Assembly (NCBI GenBank): GCA_029239755.1
Contig: JARBUI010000001.1
Coordinates: 186,001 to 250,000 of the forward strand
Direction of reading: 5' to 3'
DNA length: 64,000 nucleotides
Source: Clostridia bacterium
GTDB lineage: Bacteria > Bacillota > Clostridia > Lachnospirales > Cellulosilyticaceae
The notes beneath the pieces were generated by a model, which worked only from the letters and a program-made list of their open reading frames with translations, was not told where the DNA came from and ran no database searches. This document shows positions 9,304 through 18,708 of this stretch, one piece after another (within the stretch, counting starts at the first letter, position 1; the number at the start of each line of letters is the position of its first letter). A program made the position numbers and the translations under genes.

Positions 9304-9332
9304 ATTTTATGCCAGATTAATCCATTTAACAA
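9304..9332 (-). promoter_or_regulatory. Promoter of the riboswitch-controlled secreted protein
   Basis: TTGTTA (9332-9327), 17 bases, TAAAAT (9309-9304) on the - strand, with predicted start near 9297, about 20-30 nt ahead of the aptamer core. Confidence 0.55.
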
Positions 9333-9418
9333 GAGTATTATTTGGATACTGCATACCATTATGATGTCTTACATAGTATACTTATAGTTATAAGCATACA
9401 TCCCTGCGAGGTGAATAT

Positions 9419-9844
9419 ATGAAATCCATTAAGAAATATTTATTAATCAGTATAGGCTTTTTATCCCTAGCCTTAGGAATTATCGGCGTGTTTTTCCCAG
9501 TTCTGCCAACAACTCCCTTCTTACTCTTGACCTCTTTTTGCTTTGTCCGCAGTTCGACTCGGCTCTACCACTGGCTTATCAATCACAAGCTTTTTGGCAC
9601 TTATATTTATAATTACATGACCTATAAGGCCGTTAAGAAAAGTACCAAAGTAGGCGCACTGCTTTTTTTATGGGCTTCTCTTATTGTTTCGATGATTATT
9701 ATAGACCAGATGTACCTAAGAATACTGCTGCTAGTTATTGGAACTCTGGTAAGTATACATATACTCTCCTTAAAAGTTCTTAATGCAGAAGAGTTTGATG
9801 AATCTAAACTGGAGATTCAAATAAAAAAGGAAGATACCAATTAA
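9419..9844 (+). CDS. DUF454 (YbaN-like) inner membrane protein
   Basis: The 141-residue protein has an N-terminal double hydrophobic hairpin with the DUF454 signature GVFFPVLPTTPFLLLTSFCF, the following RLYHWLINHKLFG segment, and two more helices near residues 75-115. The function of the family is unknown. GAGGTG precedes the ATG. It is transcribed away from the riboswitch gene and ends 8 bases from the DedA gene on the other strand. Confidence 0.85.
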   Translation: MKSIKKYLLISIGFLSLALGIIGVFFPVLPTTPFLLLTSFCFVRSSTRLYHWLINHKLFGTYIYNYMTYKAVKKSTKVGALLFLWASLIVSMIIIDQMYLRILLLVIGTLVSIHILSLKVLNAEEFDESKLEIQIKKEDTN

Positions 9845-9852
9845 CTAATTAA

Positions 9853-10464
9853 CTAGTTTCTGTCTCTCTTTTTTAAAAACCAGTAAGCTATAAACGTAAT
9901 GCCAACAGCCCCCATTAGCGTATAGGCAATATTAGAATAAACATCCATAAACTCTAGAACCTCTCCCCAAGATTCTCCCAAAAAGGCTCCTAGGCATACC
10001 AGCATGGTATTCCAGACTAAAGTTCCTGCTGTTGTGTATAACAAAAAGATGCTAAATCTCATTTTGGACATTCCAGCTGGAATAGAAATAAGACTGCGAA
10101 TCACTGGAATCATCCGGCATATAAACACCGTCCAATAGCCATAGCGTTTAAACCAATTATCAGCCTTCTCAATATCTTCTACTTTTACTTGCAGCAGGTG
10201 CCCCCAGCGTCCTATTATTTTCTCTAGTTTTTTTACATCAAATACCCGTCCTATCCAATAAAGAATAATAGCCCCAGCAACTGAACCCATAGTAGAAAAT
10301 ACGATGACACCAAGAACTGTCATTTCTGTATTAGTGGTCATAAATCCCCCAAAGGTAAGAATGAGTTCTGATGGAATAGGCGGGAAAACATTTTCCAGTG
10401 TAATGAGTAAAAAAACACTTATATAACCAAATTGTTCCATAAAGTCTGTTATCCAGTTTTGCAC
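9853..10464 (-). CDS. DedA family membrane protein
   Basis: The 203-residue protein belongs to the DedA/SNARE-associated family, whose bacterial members include undecaprenyl phosphate and phosphatidylethanolamine flippases. It shows NVFPPIPSELIL near the N-terminus, the VFICRMIPVIRSLISIPAGM segment containing the conserved arginines, and four or more hydrophobic stretches. I chose GTG 10464 because AGGAGG lies 7 bases upstream; an ATG at 10488 has no site. With uppP nearby it may recycle undecaprenyl phosphate, but that is inference. Confidence 0.88.
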   Translation of the reverse strand: MQNWITDFMEQFGYISVFLLITLENVFPPIPSELILTFGGFMTTNTEMTVLGVIVFSTMGSVAGAIILYWIGRVFDVKKLEKIIGRWGHLLQVKVEDIEKADNWFKRYGYWTVFICRMIPVIRSLISIPAGMSKMRFSIFLLYTTAGTLVWNTMLVCLGAFLGESWGEVLEFMDVYSNIAYTLMGAVGITFIAYWFLKKRDRN

Positions 10465-10533
10465 GCTTTTTCCTCCTGCTTGTATCATATTTTCATTACT
10501 ATAGTTTTTAAGATTAATGACTGCCTAAATGCT

Positions 10534-12708
10534 CTATTGCAGTTCATTAAAATATTCTTGAATTATAAAATAGCTTTTTTTGAGTCTTTCTTCATACTCA
10601 GCAGTATCCCATTCTTCCCATCTATAAGGTTTCCTAGTATTAAGCATATCTATTTTTTCACTCTTCTCATAGTCCCACAGAAGTGCCGAAATAAGTATTC
10701 CTTCTGTTTTGACTGTTTTTAGCTTGTCCTGTACCAGTTCAGTCACATCACTTTTGTCATCTAATACAGTAAGACTCGATGGATCAGTAAAGTTAAGCCT
10801 TCCCCAAGGTATACGAACATAAATAGTATTCCCCGCCGTATACCAATGGTTATGACTATTACCATTATACACTCCATACCTAAGACTACTGCCATCTTGA
10901 TATTGAGCGGGTATCTGGCTACCGTCTTTTCTAATCCTTTCATTATTAATCTTCATTCTTATTTCTTCAAATATACCTTTGGAACTTGTTTGAGAAGCAA
11001 TCTTATTCTCAGCGATATTGTATCCAGGCTGCACAAGCAATTTGGCCTTTTGTATTCCTGAAAAGTGTAAAAGAAATTCAAGTCCTGTTGGTGCTTTTAA
11101 TTTTGTATCTTGAGTAAACCTTAGCTCTCCCCTATTTCTATCATATGTATCTAATCCAATAAATAGTTTGTTATGATTAAAGTCCGGCATCTTATCAAAC
11201 TGAACATCTATGTATAAAAAAGCTGCATCATGTTTTAAAGTAATCTTATTGATGCTTCCTTTTCCCTTTTGGGTATACTCATTATTTCCTGAAGGATCAG
11301 ATTCCATTGCAAGAAGACCATAGTTTTGTTCTGGATCTATAGCATTATGCCATAAAGCGTGCCTGTGATAAGGAATCATATAAGGCTCCGTAATCCATGT
11401 TTTCTTTGCCCATTCATCGAGCCATTCAAATATTATCCCTCCTGCATATCCTTCTCTTGCTATTGCCTTCATCATCCTTACAACGCCTTCTCCTTGCTGC
11501 TTTTCCGTAAGTCCTCCATGATTATAACCATCAGGACTTGCATGAGCGTTTCCCATACCTGTAGCCAGTCCAAATTCTGCTACTAGTGCTGGGTATTTTG
11601 TATGCTTCTCAATAAACTCCTTCAGATATCCCCCATATCTAAATCTTCCTTGCTCGTCTCTATAATGATCATATTTTCTTTCATTGTTCATAAAATCCGG
11701 ATAATTAGGATAAATGTGATAGGCTCCAAAAAACCCTGAATTTAGTTTAGCTTCAGTTCTAATGTGATTAATATCAACAGTGGCCTTATCATTATATTCT
11801 ATGTTTTTAAGTCCAGATTCATTCCATTCTGAATCATGTTCTAAAGTATCTAGTGTAGGCCAACTGACAATAGCAACTGGATGTTCCATACGATACTGAT
11901 TAACTTCATAAGTTAATACATAATCGCAATTCATTGCAAGCCATGCTTCTGTGGGATTTGCATCTTTCTCTGCCGATAAATACTCCCCCTTATAATAAAA
12001 ACCTGGATTATTATTATTGGTTGATATGACCTCATCTGGCTCAAGTTCTCGTCCTACCAAATATCCAAGTACATATTTTGAAACATCCTTCTTATAAGTG
12101 CCATAGGCTCTTCCTTCTCTTTCTTTTATATTAGCATTACCGTGTATGGCGTCTACAACATATTTAATCTCTTGAAAGTATGTCTTAATATAATCTTCTT
12201 TTAAATAGTCCTTCCCTTGTGGGTGTTCCTCTGGCCATATTTCCTGCAAAAGCCACAAAGGTTCATCTGGGTGTATTTCATTATAATAACTTAGGGCACT
12301 GTAGAACTCTGGTGGAAGCAAGGTATAGATACGAATCGTATTAGCTTTCATTTCGCCAATCTTAGTAAGCCAGTCAAAGTAAAGCTTCTCTTCCTCCGGG
12401 AACTCAGTGAACCACTTACCCGGCAGAGCTGCCCCAATATTGACTCCCTTAACAAAGAAATCCCGCCATTTTTCCTCTTGTATCACACTAAAACCATTTT
12501 TAGTCGTCTTTGCATAAAGCTCTATTTGTTTTTGTTCTACAAAGCTTCTCTTCATAGGATTAATCTTCTCTTTAATACCCTCAGCCATTTGAGTCACTAA
12601 ATAAGAGGAACCTTTCCAATACAGAAGATTGATGGCTAACTTTCCAAAGCTTACACTTACAGCTATTATAAAAACATATAGTATGATTATAAGTAGATTT
12701 CTTTTCAT
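10534..12708 (-). CDS. Membrane-anchored TIM-barrel glycoside hydrolase-like protein (set 2)
   Basis: This 724-residue paralog of the protein at 2518-4653 has the same plan: N-terminal membrane anchor (residues 4-28), KGVNIGAALPGKWF, GEMKANTIRIYTLLP, Glu in VGRELEPDE (candidate acid/base), Glu in LVAEFGLATG (candidate nucleophile), Trp-rich barrel end and a C-terminal beta-sandwich-like region. It is the last gene of the - strand unit that begins with the sensor kinase and follows the HEAT-glycosyltransferase gene by 7 bases. It is probably extracellular and acts on the product of that transferase; the substrate is not known. Confidence 0.7.
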   Translation of the reverse strand: MKRNLLIIILYVFIIAVSVSFGKLAINLLYWKGSSYLVTQMAEGIKEKINPMKRSFVEQKQIELYAKTTKNGFSVIQEEKWRDFFVKGVNIGAALPGKWFTEFPEEEKLYFDWLTKIGEMKANTIRIYTLLPPEFYSALSYYNEIHPDEPLWLLQEIWPEEHPQGKDYLKEDYIKTYFQEIKYVVDAIHGNANIKEREGRAYGTYKKDVSKYVLGYLVGRELEPDEVISTNNNNPGFYYKGEYLSAEKDANPTEAWLAMNCDYVLTYEVNQYRMEHPVAIVSWPTLDTLEHDSEWNESGLKNIEYNDKATVDINHIRTEAKLNSGFFGAYHIYPNYPDFMNNERKYDHYRDEQGRFRYGGYLKEFIEKHTKYPALVAEFGLATGMGNAHASPDGYNHGGLTEKQQGEGVVRMMKAIAREGYAGGIIFEWLDEWAKKTWITEPYMIPYHRHALWHNAIDPEQNYGLLAMESDPSGNNEYTQKGKGSINKITLKHDAAFLYIDVQFDKMPDFNHNKLFIGLDTYDRNRGELRFTQDTKLKAPTGLEFLLHFSGIQKAKLLVQPGYNIAENKIASQTSSKGIFEEIRMKINNERIRKDGSQIPAQYQDGSSLRYGVYNGNSHNHWYTAGNTIYVRIPWGRLNFTDPSSLTVLDDKSDVTELVQDKLKTVKTEGILISALLWDYEKSEKIDMLNTRKPYRWEEWDTAEYEERLKKSYFIIQEYFNELQ

Positions 12709-12715
12709 GTCTTAC

Positions 12716-15700
12716 TCACCCCTTTACTGCTTGATCAGAGCTGGAAAAACCTTTTCTTTCAAGCTTGCCCCATCCACTTGGCTTTTTTAACATACTAATA
12801 TAGCCGCCTACACGCCAAAGGCTTAAAATTTGCCTCATTCCGAAATTCTCTGCTATAGCATAACCTACAAGAATCATAAGCTCACTAAGTGAAAACCGCT
12901 TAATATCTTTCTCAGAAATTAATAAAGATGCTACTGAAATGAGTACCCCCATTAAAATAGTTGAAGCAAAAAGCAGCAGCGCAATTTCAATATTTAATAG
13001 CCCTAAGATGAAAGCAAGTACTACCATAATATATCCTTGAAACTCAATAATAGGTCCAATCATTTCAAAAACAAAGAAATAAGGCATCGCTAAAAGCCCT
13101 GTTTTTCCATACCTCGGGTTAAAGAGCATTTGCTTATGGAAGGTAAGAATATCAATAAGCCCTCTATGCCATCTATACCTTTGCTTCTTTAAGCTATTTA
13201 TATCCTCTGGAACCTCGGTCCAGCAGTTTGCATTAAATGCATAACAAATCCTATACTTAAGACCCATCTCTCTCATAAGTCTGCTAATACGTACTACAAG
13301 CTCCATATCTTCCCCTACAGTATCCTTGGCATATTTACCACTGCTCGTGAGATAACCCCCTACACTTATTACCCTTTCTTTTCTGAAAAGGCCAAAGGCT
13401 CCCGATATGATTAGCAAGCTATTCATAAACGCCCAGCCCAGCCTGCCTGCCATAAAAGCTCTGATATATTCTATCGTTTGAAGCCTTGCTAGCTTATCTT
13501 TAGGAATACGGACATCTTTTATGTAGCCTTGTTCAACACTGCAGCCGTTAATCGGAAATATATTGCCGCCTAATGCAGGGGTCTCAACCCCCTCATCTAA
13601 AGTAAGTGAAGCAAGCTTCAAAAGAGCATCCCCTTCTAGTAAAGAGTCTGCATCTATCCCACAGAAATATTCTTTTTTTGATACATTGATCCCTGTATTC
13701 AGTGAATCGGCTTTACCTCCATTCTCTTTATCGACAACGACAAGTTTTGGCATTGAAGGGTTTATATATATACTGTGAACTTGTTTTGTGTTTAGTTTAT
13801 ACTCAAACTCGTAATCAACTCTAATAAGATTAAAATACTTTATTAAAACTTCCAGTGTATTGTCCTTAGAACCATCATTTACTATAATCAACTCATACTC
13901 AGGATATTTAAGATTAAGCAGTGAATTAGTACTCTCTATAATTGTTTTTTCTTCATTAAACGCAGGCGCGATAATCGAAATAGCTGGAAGGATATTTTTC
14001 TTGAAAAGCAGCGATATATTCTTCGCTTTCCACTGCCTGAGCTGCCTCTTTGCATTAAAATCTGAAAGAACCAGAAGTATGAGATAAATACTGTTAACCA
14101 CAATGGAATAAAAAGCAAGGTAATAATTGAACTCAATAACATAGATCTTTAGCTGCTGAAAAAAAGAAACCTCAAACAGTATATCAGCATGCCTCACTGC
14201 ATAAATAACGGGAAAAATCAATATAAGTGATACTAATAAGACGTATAGCTTAATGATAAGCTTTTTATCCTTTTTTTCTTCCTTTGTGAAGGTAACTTCT
14301 TCATAAGTACTAAGACCGCATTTTTTAGCCACTCTCTCATTTAAATATTTAGCACAATCCTTTTTTACAATTTCTGAGACCGATATGACCTCACGGAGGA
14401 TTGCAGTCAGCTCATTTTCAATATCAATATTTTTATTTTTATTTAAAAAGTCGATAACCTGACTGCTTCTTCCTATAAGCAGTATTTCTTTAATAACATC
14501 TATCACGTAATCCTTATTTTTAGCAGATAATTTCATCATTAAATATTCTATTCTATTTGAAAGTATATCTGCCATTGCTTGTTTTGTTTTTGTATCCTTT
14601 TCTTCGTGAAATACTTTAACCATGATATTCATATATATAGGATTCTTTTGCAATATCAGAGAAATGGAGCTTGCAGCGCTCCTTGCAGTATCTTCTTCTC
14701 TTAAAAATAAAAATAGCTTAAATAAAATCTCTGATTTATTGAACTGTCCTAACGCCTTTACAGCAATATTTCTAACTTCAATATCTTTTGAATATAGATA
14801 TTTATCATCATTTAAAACATCTGGATAAAAACTAGCTAACGTCTCTTGGGCGCGATAGACTAACTTTTTATAGTTCTCTTTACTATTTACACTTACGGGA
14901 ACCCTTTTATATTTTTTACACCTAAAATCGGCCGTTACATCACCTCTTAATTTGCACAAGTATTTGTGTTCACTATGATTTTTTGTGCAGTAAGTACAAT
15001 TGATGCAACAGTTTTTATCGTCTGACCCATAAAGCGTATCAAGTTTTTTTAGTTCATCTTCTTTTGTATCTACAAGATCTATAATATAATTTTTAATAGT
15101 TTCAGAGAAATACACCTTAGAGAAGTCTACTAGCAATTCTTTGATTTCAATATCCTTACTTTTAATAAGCTGGGGTATTTGAGCATCAAAGGATTCCCCA
15201 AAATCTGCAATTAGCATATTACTTCTTTTTCTATACCAAAAATGAGAATTAATTAACGACTTAATAAGTACAGGTATAGAGTCTCTATGATGTATATCAG
15301 TAAGTGCATTAGCTATGTACAGCTTAACTGGATAATCCTTTTCTTTAAGAATAGCTCTCTCTAAAGCAGTTCTTGCCAATTCTGTACCAAGAACGCCAAG
15401 ATGAATTGCTGCTTCACTCCTTGTAACTCTAAAAATAGATTTTAACCCTTTAAAATATTTTCTTTGAGCCTTCTCTAGATTCACAACTCTCTCTATCTTT
15501 TCTTGTTGATGACTATCTAGCTGAATGGATTGTTTTATTTTAAAATAATTTAAAAATGACACTTTAAATTTCGAATGTATCTGTTCTTTAGATATAGTCT
15601 CTAAAATAATGCTGTCTTCTTTTTCAGTATGTTCTCCTGCTTGCTGGTTCTTTATTCTTTTTATAATAAGCCTGGTTATCACCAAAATATCCAAATACAC

Positions 15701-15745
15701 TAATAAAAGAACTAAACTTAAAACGATTGGAATACTTAAATTCAT
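12716..15745 (-). CDS. HEAT-repeat/family 2 glycosyltransferase fusion (set 2)
   Basis: The 1009-residue protein has an N-terminal helix, HEAT-like repeats (about residues 90-200 and 310-450), then two membrane helices (about 500-580), a GT2 domain with SIIAPAFNEE, VNDGSKD, GGKADSLNTG, GIDADSL near 702, GEDMEL and QRYRW near 858, and C-terminal helices. It equals the two set 1 proteins joined end to end plus a cysteine-rich insert near residues 246-277 (CCxxCxxC and two further Cys) that may bind metal. It likely polymerises and exports a surface glycan. AAGGGGAAG precedes the start, one base after the ODP gene stops. Confidence 0.85.
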   Translation of the reverse strand: MNLSIPIVLSLVLLLVYLDILVITRLIIKRIKNQQAGEHTEKEDSIILETISKEQIHSKFKVSFLNYFKIKQSIQLDSHQQEKIERVVNLEKAQRKYFKGLKSIFRVTRSEAAIHLGVLGTELARTALERAILKEKDYPVKLYIANALTDIHHRDSIPVLIKSLINSHFWYRKRSNMLIADFGESFDAQIPQLIKSKDIEIKELLVDFSKVYFSETIKNYIIDLVDTKEDELKKLDTLYGSDDKNCCINCTYCTKNHSEHKYLCKLRGDVTADFRCKKYKRVPVSVNSKENYKKLVYRAQETLASFYPDVLNDDKYLYSKDIEVRNIAVKALGQFNKSEILFKLFLFLREEDTARSAASSISLILQKNPIYMNIMVKVFHEEKDTKTKQAMADILSNRIEYLMMKLSAKNKDYVIDVIKEILLIGRSSQVIDFLNKNKNIDIENELTAILREVISVSEIVKKDCAKYLNERVAKKCGLSTYEEVTFTKEEKKDKKLIIKLYVLLVSLILIFPVIYAVRHADILFEVSFFQQLKIYVIEFNYYLAFYSIVVNSIYLILLVLSDFNAKRQLRQWKAKNISLLFKKNILPAISIIAPAFNEEKTIIESTNSLLNLKYPEYELIIVNDGSKDNTLEVLIKYFNLIRVDYEFEYKLNTKQVHSIYINPSMPKLVVVDKENGGKADSLNTGINVSKKEYFCGIDADSLLEGDALLKLASLTLDEGVETPALGGNIFPINGCSVEQGYIKDVRIPKDKLARLQTIEYIRAFMAGRLGWAFMNSLLIISGAFGLFRKERVISVGGYLTSSGKYAKDTVGEDMELVVRISRLMREMGLKYRICYAFNANCWTEVPEDINSLKKQRYRWHRGLIDILTFHKQMLFNPRYGKTGLLAMPYFFVFEMIGPIIEFQGYIMVVLAFILGLLNIEIALLLFASTILMGVLISVASLLISEKDIKRFSLSELMILVGYAIAENFGMRQILSLWRVGGYISMLKKPSGWGKLERKGFSSSDQAVKG

Positions 15746-15746
15746 C

Positions 15747-17768
15747 TTAGTCTTCCCCTTTAAATTTATTCTTAATAATTCCTAATAATTCGGAGAGCAT
15801 AAAAGGTTTCTTTAAATAATGTTCGATCATCAAACTCGATGCTCTATTTACTGAATCATCATTTTTAAGATGCGAAATCAAAATGAAAGGAATATTCTTA
15901 GTTTGAGAATGGGCAAGAAGGTTTTCTCTGACTAAAAAGCCATCTAGCTTAGGAATCATGATTTCAGAAATGATTAAATCTAGAGTCTCTCTTTCTGCTA
16001 TGCTTAATGCTTCTTCTCCATCTCTTGCAGTTATAACTTTAAAGTTTAAGTTCTCAAGAAAAACCTTTAATACATCCATATTTACTGGATCTGTATCAAT
16101 AATTAATATTTTCCCTATTTCCTCTTGATAACTTACAACAGAAGAACTGCTGCATACGATATTCATTCCCATACTTTTTGCAAGTTTAACCCTCATCATG
16201 GCAACATTATACATCATCTCTGAAGGGTCACCTATATACTCATTTTGTTCCTTTAACTCATCTAAACATAGAACGCCTATTGAAACTGTCAGTTTTTCAA
16301 TAAACTTTACTGATGAAGCTATTAAATTCCTTAATTTCTCTGCAAAAACTCTGACATATTCTTTAGTAGTGTGTGGACTATAGCATGCAAACATAGCTCC
16401 CTGAAGCCTAAATAAAATCATATTCTCATCTTTCATACTATTTATAATATACAATGCTGTTTTGAGTACTTCATCCACTTCATTATCTCCATATGAATAC
16501 CTAATTTTTGCCATGTTATCTAAACTAATAATAATTAAAGCTGGATTTTGCTCTGATTCTTGTAGAATAAGATTCGAAACTTCAGCTTCGAAATAGTTTT
16601 TAAAAAACTCATAGTTATATAACCCTGTCACTGGACACTTGATTAGCTTTTCTTGGGCTTCTTTCATGCTATGCTGAAGTCTTTCGTTAGCTTCTTTTAA
16701 AACTTTATTTTCCTCACTAAGCGTAATACTCTCTTCTTTTACCTTAGTAAGGGCTAAATTAAATATCTGAGGCATAGATATATCATACTCTTCTGCGATT
16801 TTATGTACTAAAGGTTCAACAACTATAAGCCACTGAATCCCTTTAATTGCTAAGGCTCTTTCAAAGATCATATTCCATAAAGTATTTCCCGTATAGTTAT
16901 AATCTATGATCTCCATAGTTTCTTTGTCTAGATCAATATCCATGTCCTGCACAACTTCTAAAACTTCTTCTTTTTTGAATATTGATGCATACCTTTTTAA
17001 AACAGCGCTTCCTATAGATCTAAATCCTCCCGATTTTGCAAGATCTTTCTTGATAGGGAGCATAAAAGCCCCACAGTCTAAATCTCTTAATACTTTAATA
17101 TGTTCAGTTATATGCTCTTTGATAATAGATCCGTGCTGGGGTGCAATAAGATCTATATCCATTCTTAAGAATATTTCCATCACTGGACGTATGATATCAT
17201 TTGAAGGCATGTAGTGTTCATGAAAAGTCTTCATTTTCTCAATATAATCCTCTTTGGCAAAAAGGCTCCATTCGTGAGAAAAGGCTCCGAAAAGGTCACT
17301 TGAAAACAATACTTTTGAGTCATAATCATAAGTTACAATAGCCCCCGGAAAATGCAAATAAGGCGTTTGGATAAACTTTAGTGTTTTACCTGAGCTTAAT
17401 TCTAGTTCAAATCCGTGTTCATTGACTATATAATAATCTGACTTTATGCCATAATACTTAACAAGTGTTGCAGTCCTCCAGTGTGTTACAACCTTGAACT
17501 TAGCTCCTTTTTGCTCAAATAGAGGGACACTTGAACAAAGATCTGGATCCTGATGATGAAGTACAACATATTTAACTTTTTCCAAAGGTATAAGCTCACA
17601 GATATTATCATATACATAATCAAAATCTAGTACAGAACCTGGATCAAATAAAATCGCTTCATCTCCATCTACTAAAAGATAGGGATTGCAGTGAAGTCCT
17701 CCTTTATGACCGCTTCCTCCAACCCAATAGATATCCTTTGCAACTTTAACTATTTTAGACTGTTCCAT
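15747..17768 (-). CDS. ODP (diiron metallo-beta-lactamase fold)-degenerate GGDEF-pseudo-receiver protein
   Basis: Residues 1-230 form an oxygen-binding diiron (ODP/flavodiiron-type) domain with ligand motifs HHQDPD near 71-77, LHFPG near 133, SSDLFG near 156 and PQHGS near 209. A coiled-coil linker leads to a GGDEF-like domain (about 370-520) whose active-site loop reads LQGAMF near 456, so cyclase activity is unlikely. The C-terminal receiver (about 550-670) has Glu in SEIMIPKLDG near 602 where the phospho-accepting Asp should be, and IDTD in the acid pocket. It looks like a redox or oxygen sensing protein-interaction hub of the c-di-GMP pathway rather than an enzyme. Same operon as kinase, cyclase and synthase. 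Confidence 0.8.
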   Translation of the reverse strand: MEQSKIVKVAKDIYWVGGSGHKGGLHCNPYLLVDGDEAILFDPGSVLDFDYVYDNICELIPLEKVKYVVLHHQDPDLCSSVPLFEQKGAKFKVVTHWRTATLVKYYGIKSDYYIVNEHGFELELSSGKTLKFIQTPYLHFPGAIVTYDYDSKVLFSSDLFGAFSHEWSLFAKEDYIEKMKTFHEHYMPSNDIIRPVMEIFLRMDIDLIAPQHGSIIKEHITEHIKVLRDLDCGAFMLPIKKDLAKSGGFRSIGSAVLKRYASIFKKEEVLEVVQDMDIDLDKETMEIIDYNYTGNTLWNMIFERALAIKGIQWLIVVEPLVHKIAEEYDISMPQIFNLALTKVKEESITLSEENKVLKEANERLQHSMKEAQEKLIKCPVTGLYNYEFFKNYFEAEVSNLILQESEQNPALIIISLDNMAKIRYSYGDNEVDEVLKTALYIINSMKDENMILFRLQGAMFACYSPHTTKEYVRVFAEKLRNLIASSVKFIEKLTVSIGVLCLDELKEQNEYIGDPSEMMYNVAMMRVKLAKSMGMNIVCSSSSVVSYQEEIGKILIIDTDPVNMDVLKVFLENLNFKVITARDGEEALSIAERETLDLIISEIMIPKLDGFLVRENLLAHSQTKNIPFILISHLKNDDSVNRASSLMIEHYLKKPFMLSELLGIIKNKFKGED

Positions 17769-17790
17769 TTAAGTCTCTCCTATTTATTCA

Positions 17791-18708
17791 TCATTTTATC
17801 TCTAAATAAACTTGATTTCTGCCCTTTTGTTTTGCCTCATAAAGTGCATCATCCGCTTTCTTAATTAACTCCTTAGAGTCTGTATTCTCAGAAGGCAGCA
17901 TTGCAGCAACCCCGACACTTACAGTAACAACATGATTAACAAGTGAAGCTCTATGAGGAAGAGCTTTATCCATAATAGCCTTTCGAATATTTTCTGCTAT
18001 ACCCATAGCCTCTACAGGGTCTGTTTCAGGTAATATACAAGCAAACTCTTCTCCACCCCATCTTGCTGCTAAATCAGTTGGCCTTTTTAGCTCGCCTTTA
18101 ATGGTTTCTGCTACCTGTTTTAAACATTCATCTCCCTCTAAATGGCCATAAGTATCATTATAGTTTTTAAAGAAATCAATATCTATCATAAGCATAGATA
18201 GAGGCTCGGAATGCCTTTTTTGTCTATTCCACTCCATCAATAATGCTTCATCAAATCTTCTACGATTTGCAATCTGGGTTAACCCATCTATCATACTATT
18301 TGCTTTCAGCATATCTCTATAACGCTTTAGTTCTAAGTGATTTTTTATTCTTGCCTTTACAATAGGTATACTAAAAGGCTTAGTAACATAATCAATAGCC
18401 CCAAGCATAAGGCCATATTCTTCATCCTTTTCCTCATTCATAGCAGTTATAAAAACAACAGGAATGTCTTTAGTCTCAGGGGCTTCCTTCAATCTCCTGC
18501 ATACTTCATACCCATCCATATCCGGCATCATAATATCTAATAAGATAATATCCGGAGGATTTTTGGAGGCAGCAATGAGTAGCGCCTCTTCTCCATTAGT
18601 CGTTAACTTTAAATGATAATCATCTTTTAACGCTGTTCCTAGAACCTTTAGATTTGAAGGCATATCATCTACTATTAAAACTATCTGCTTTTGGTCTATA
18701 GTATTCAT
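17791..18708 (-). CDS. Response regulator diguanylate cyclase (REC-GGDEF)
   Basis: The 305-residue protein has a canonical receiver (VDDMPSN, phospho-Asp near 56 in LLDIMMPDMDG, Thr in FITAMN, Lys in TKPF) and a GGDEF domain with intact GGEEF near 218. RxxD (RPTD) sits five residues before that motif and is a typical product-inhibition I-site. It should make c-di-GMP when phosphorylated. The start ATG directly follows the kinase stop codon, with AAAGAGGGA inside the kinase gene, so the kinase is the likely partner. Confidence 0.95.
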   Translation of the reverse strand: MNTIDQKQIVLIVDDMPSNLKVLGTALKDDYHLKLTTNGEEALLIAASKNPPDIILLDIMMPDMDGYEVCRRLKEAPETKDIPVVFITAMNEEKDEEYGLMLGAIDYVTKPFSIPIVKARIKNHLELKRYRDMLKANSMIDGLTQIANRRRFDEALLMEWNRQKRHSEPLSMLMIDIDFFKNYNDTYGHLEGDECLKQVAETIKGELKRPTDLAARWGGEEFACILPETDPVEAMGIAENIRKAIMDKALPHRASLVNHVVTVSVGVAAMLPSENTDSKELIKKADDALYEAKQKGRNQVYLEIK

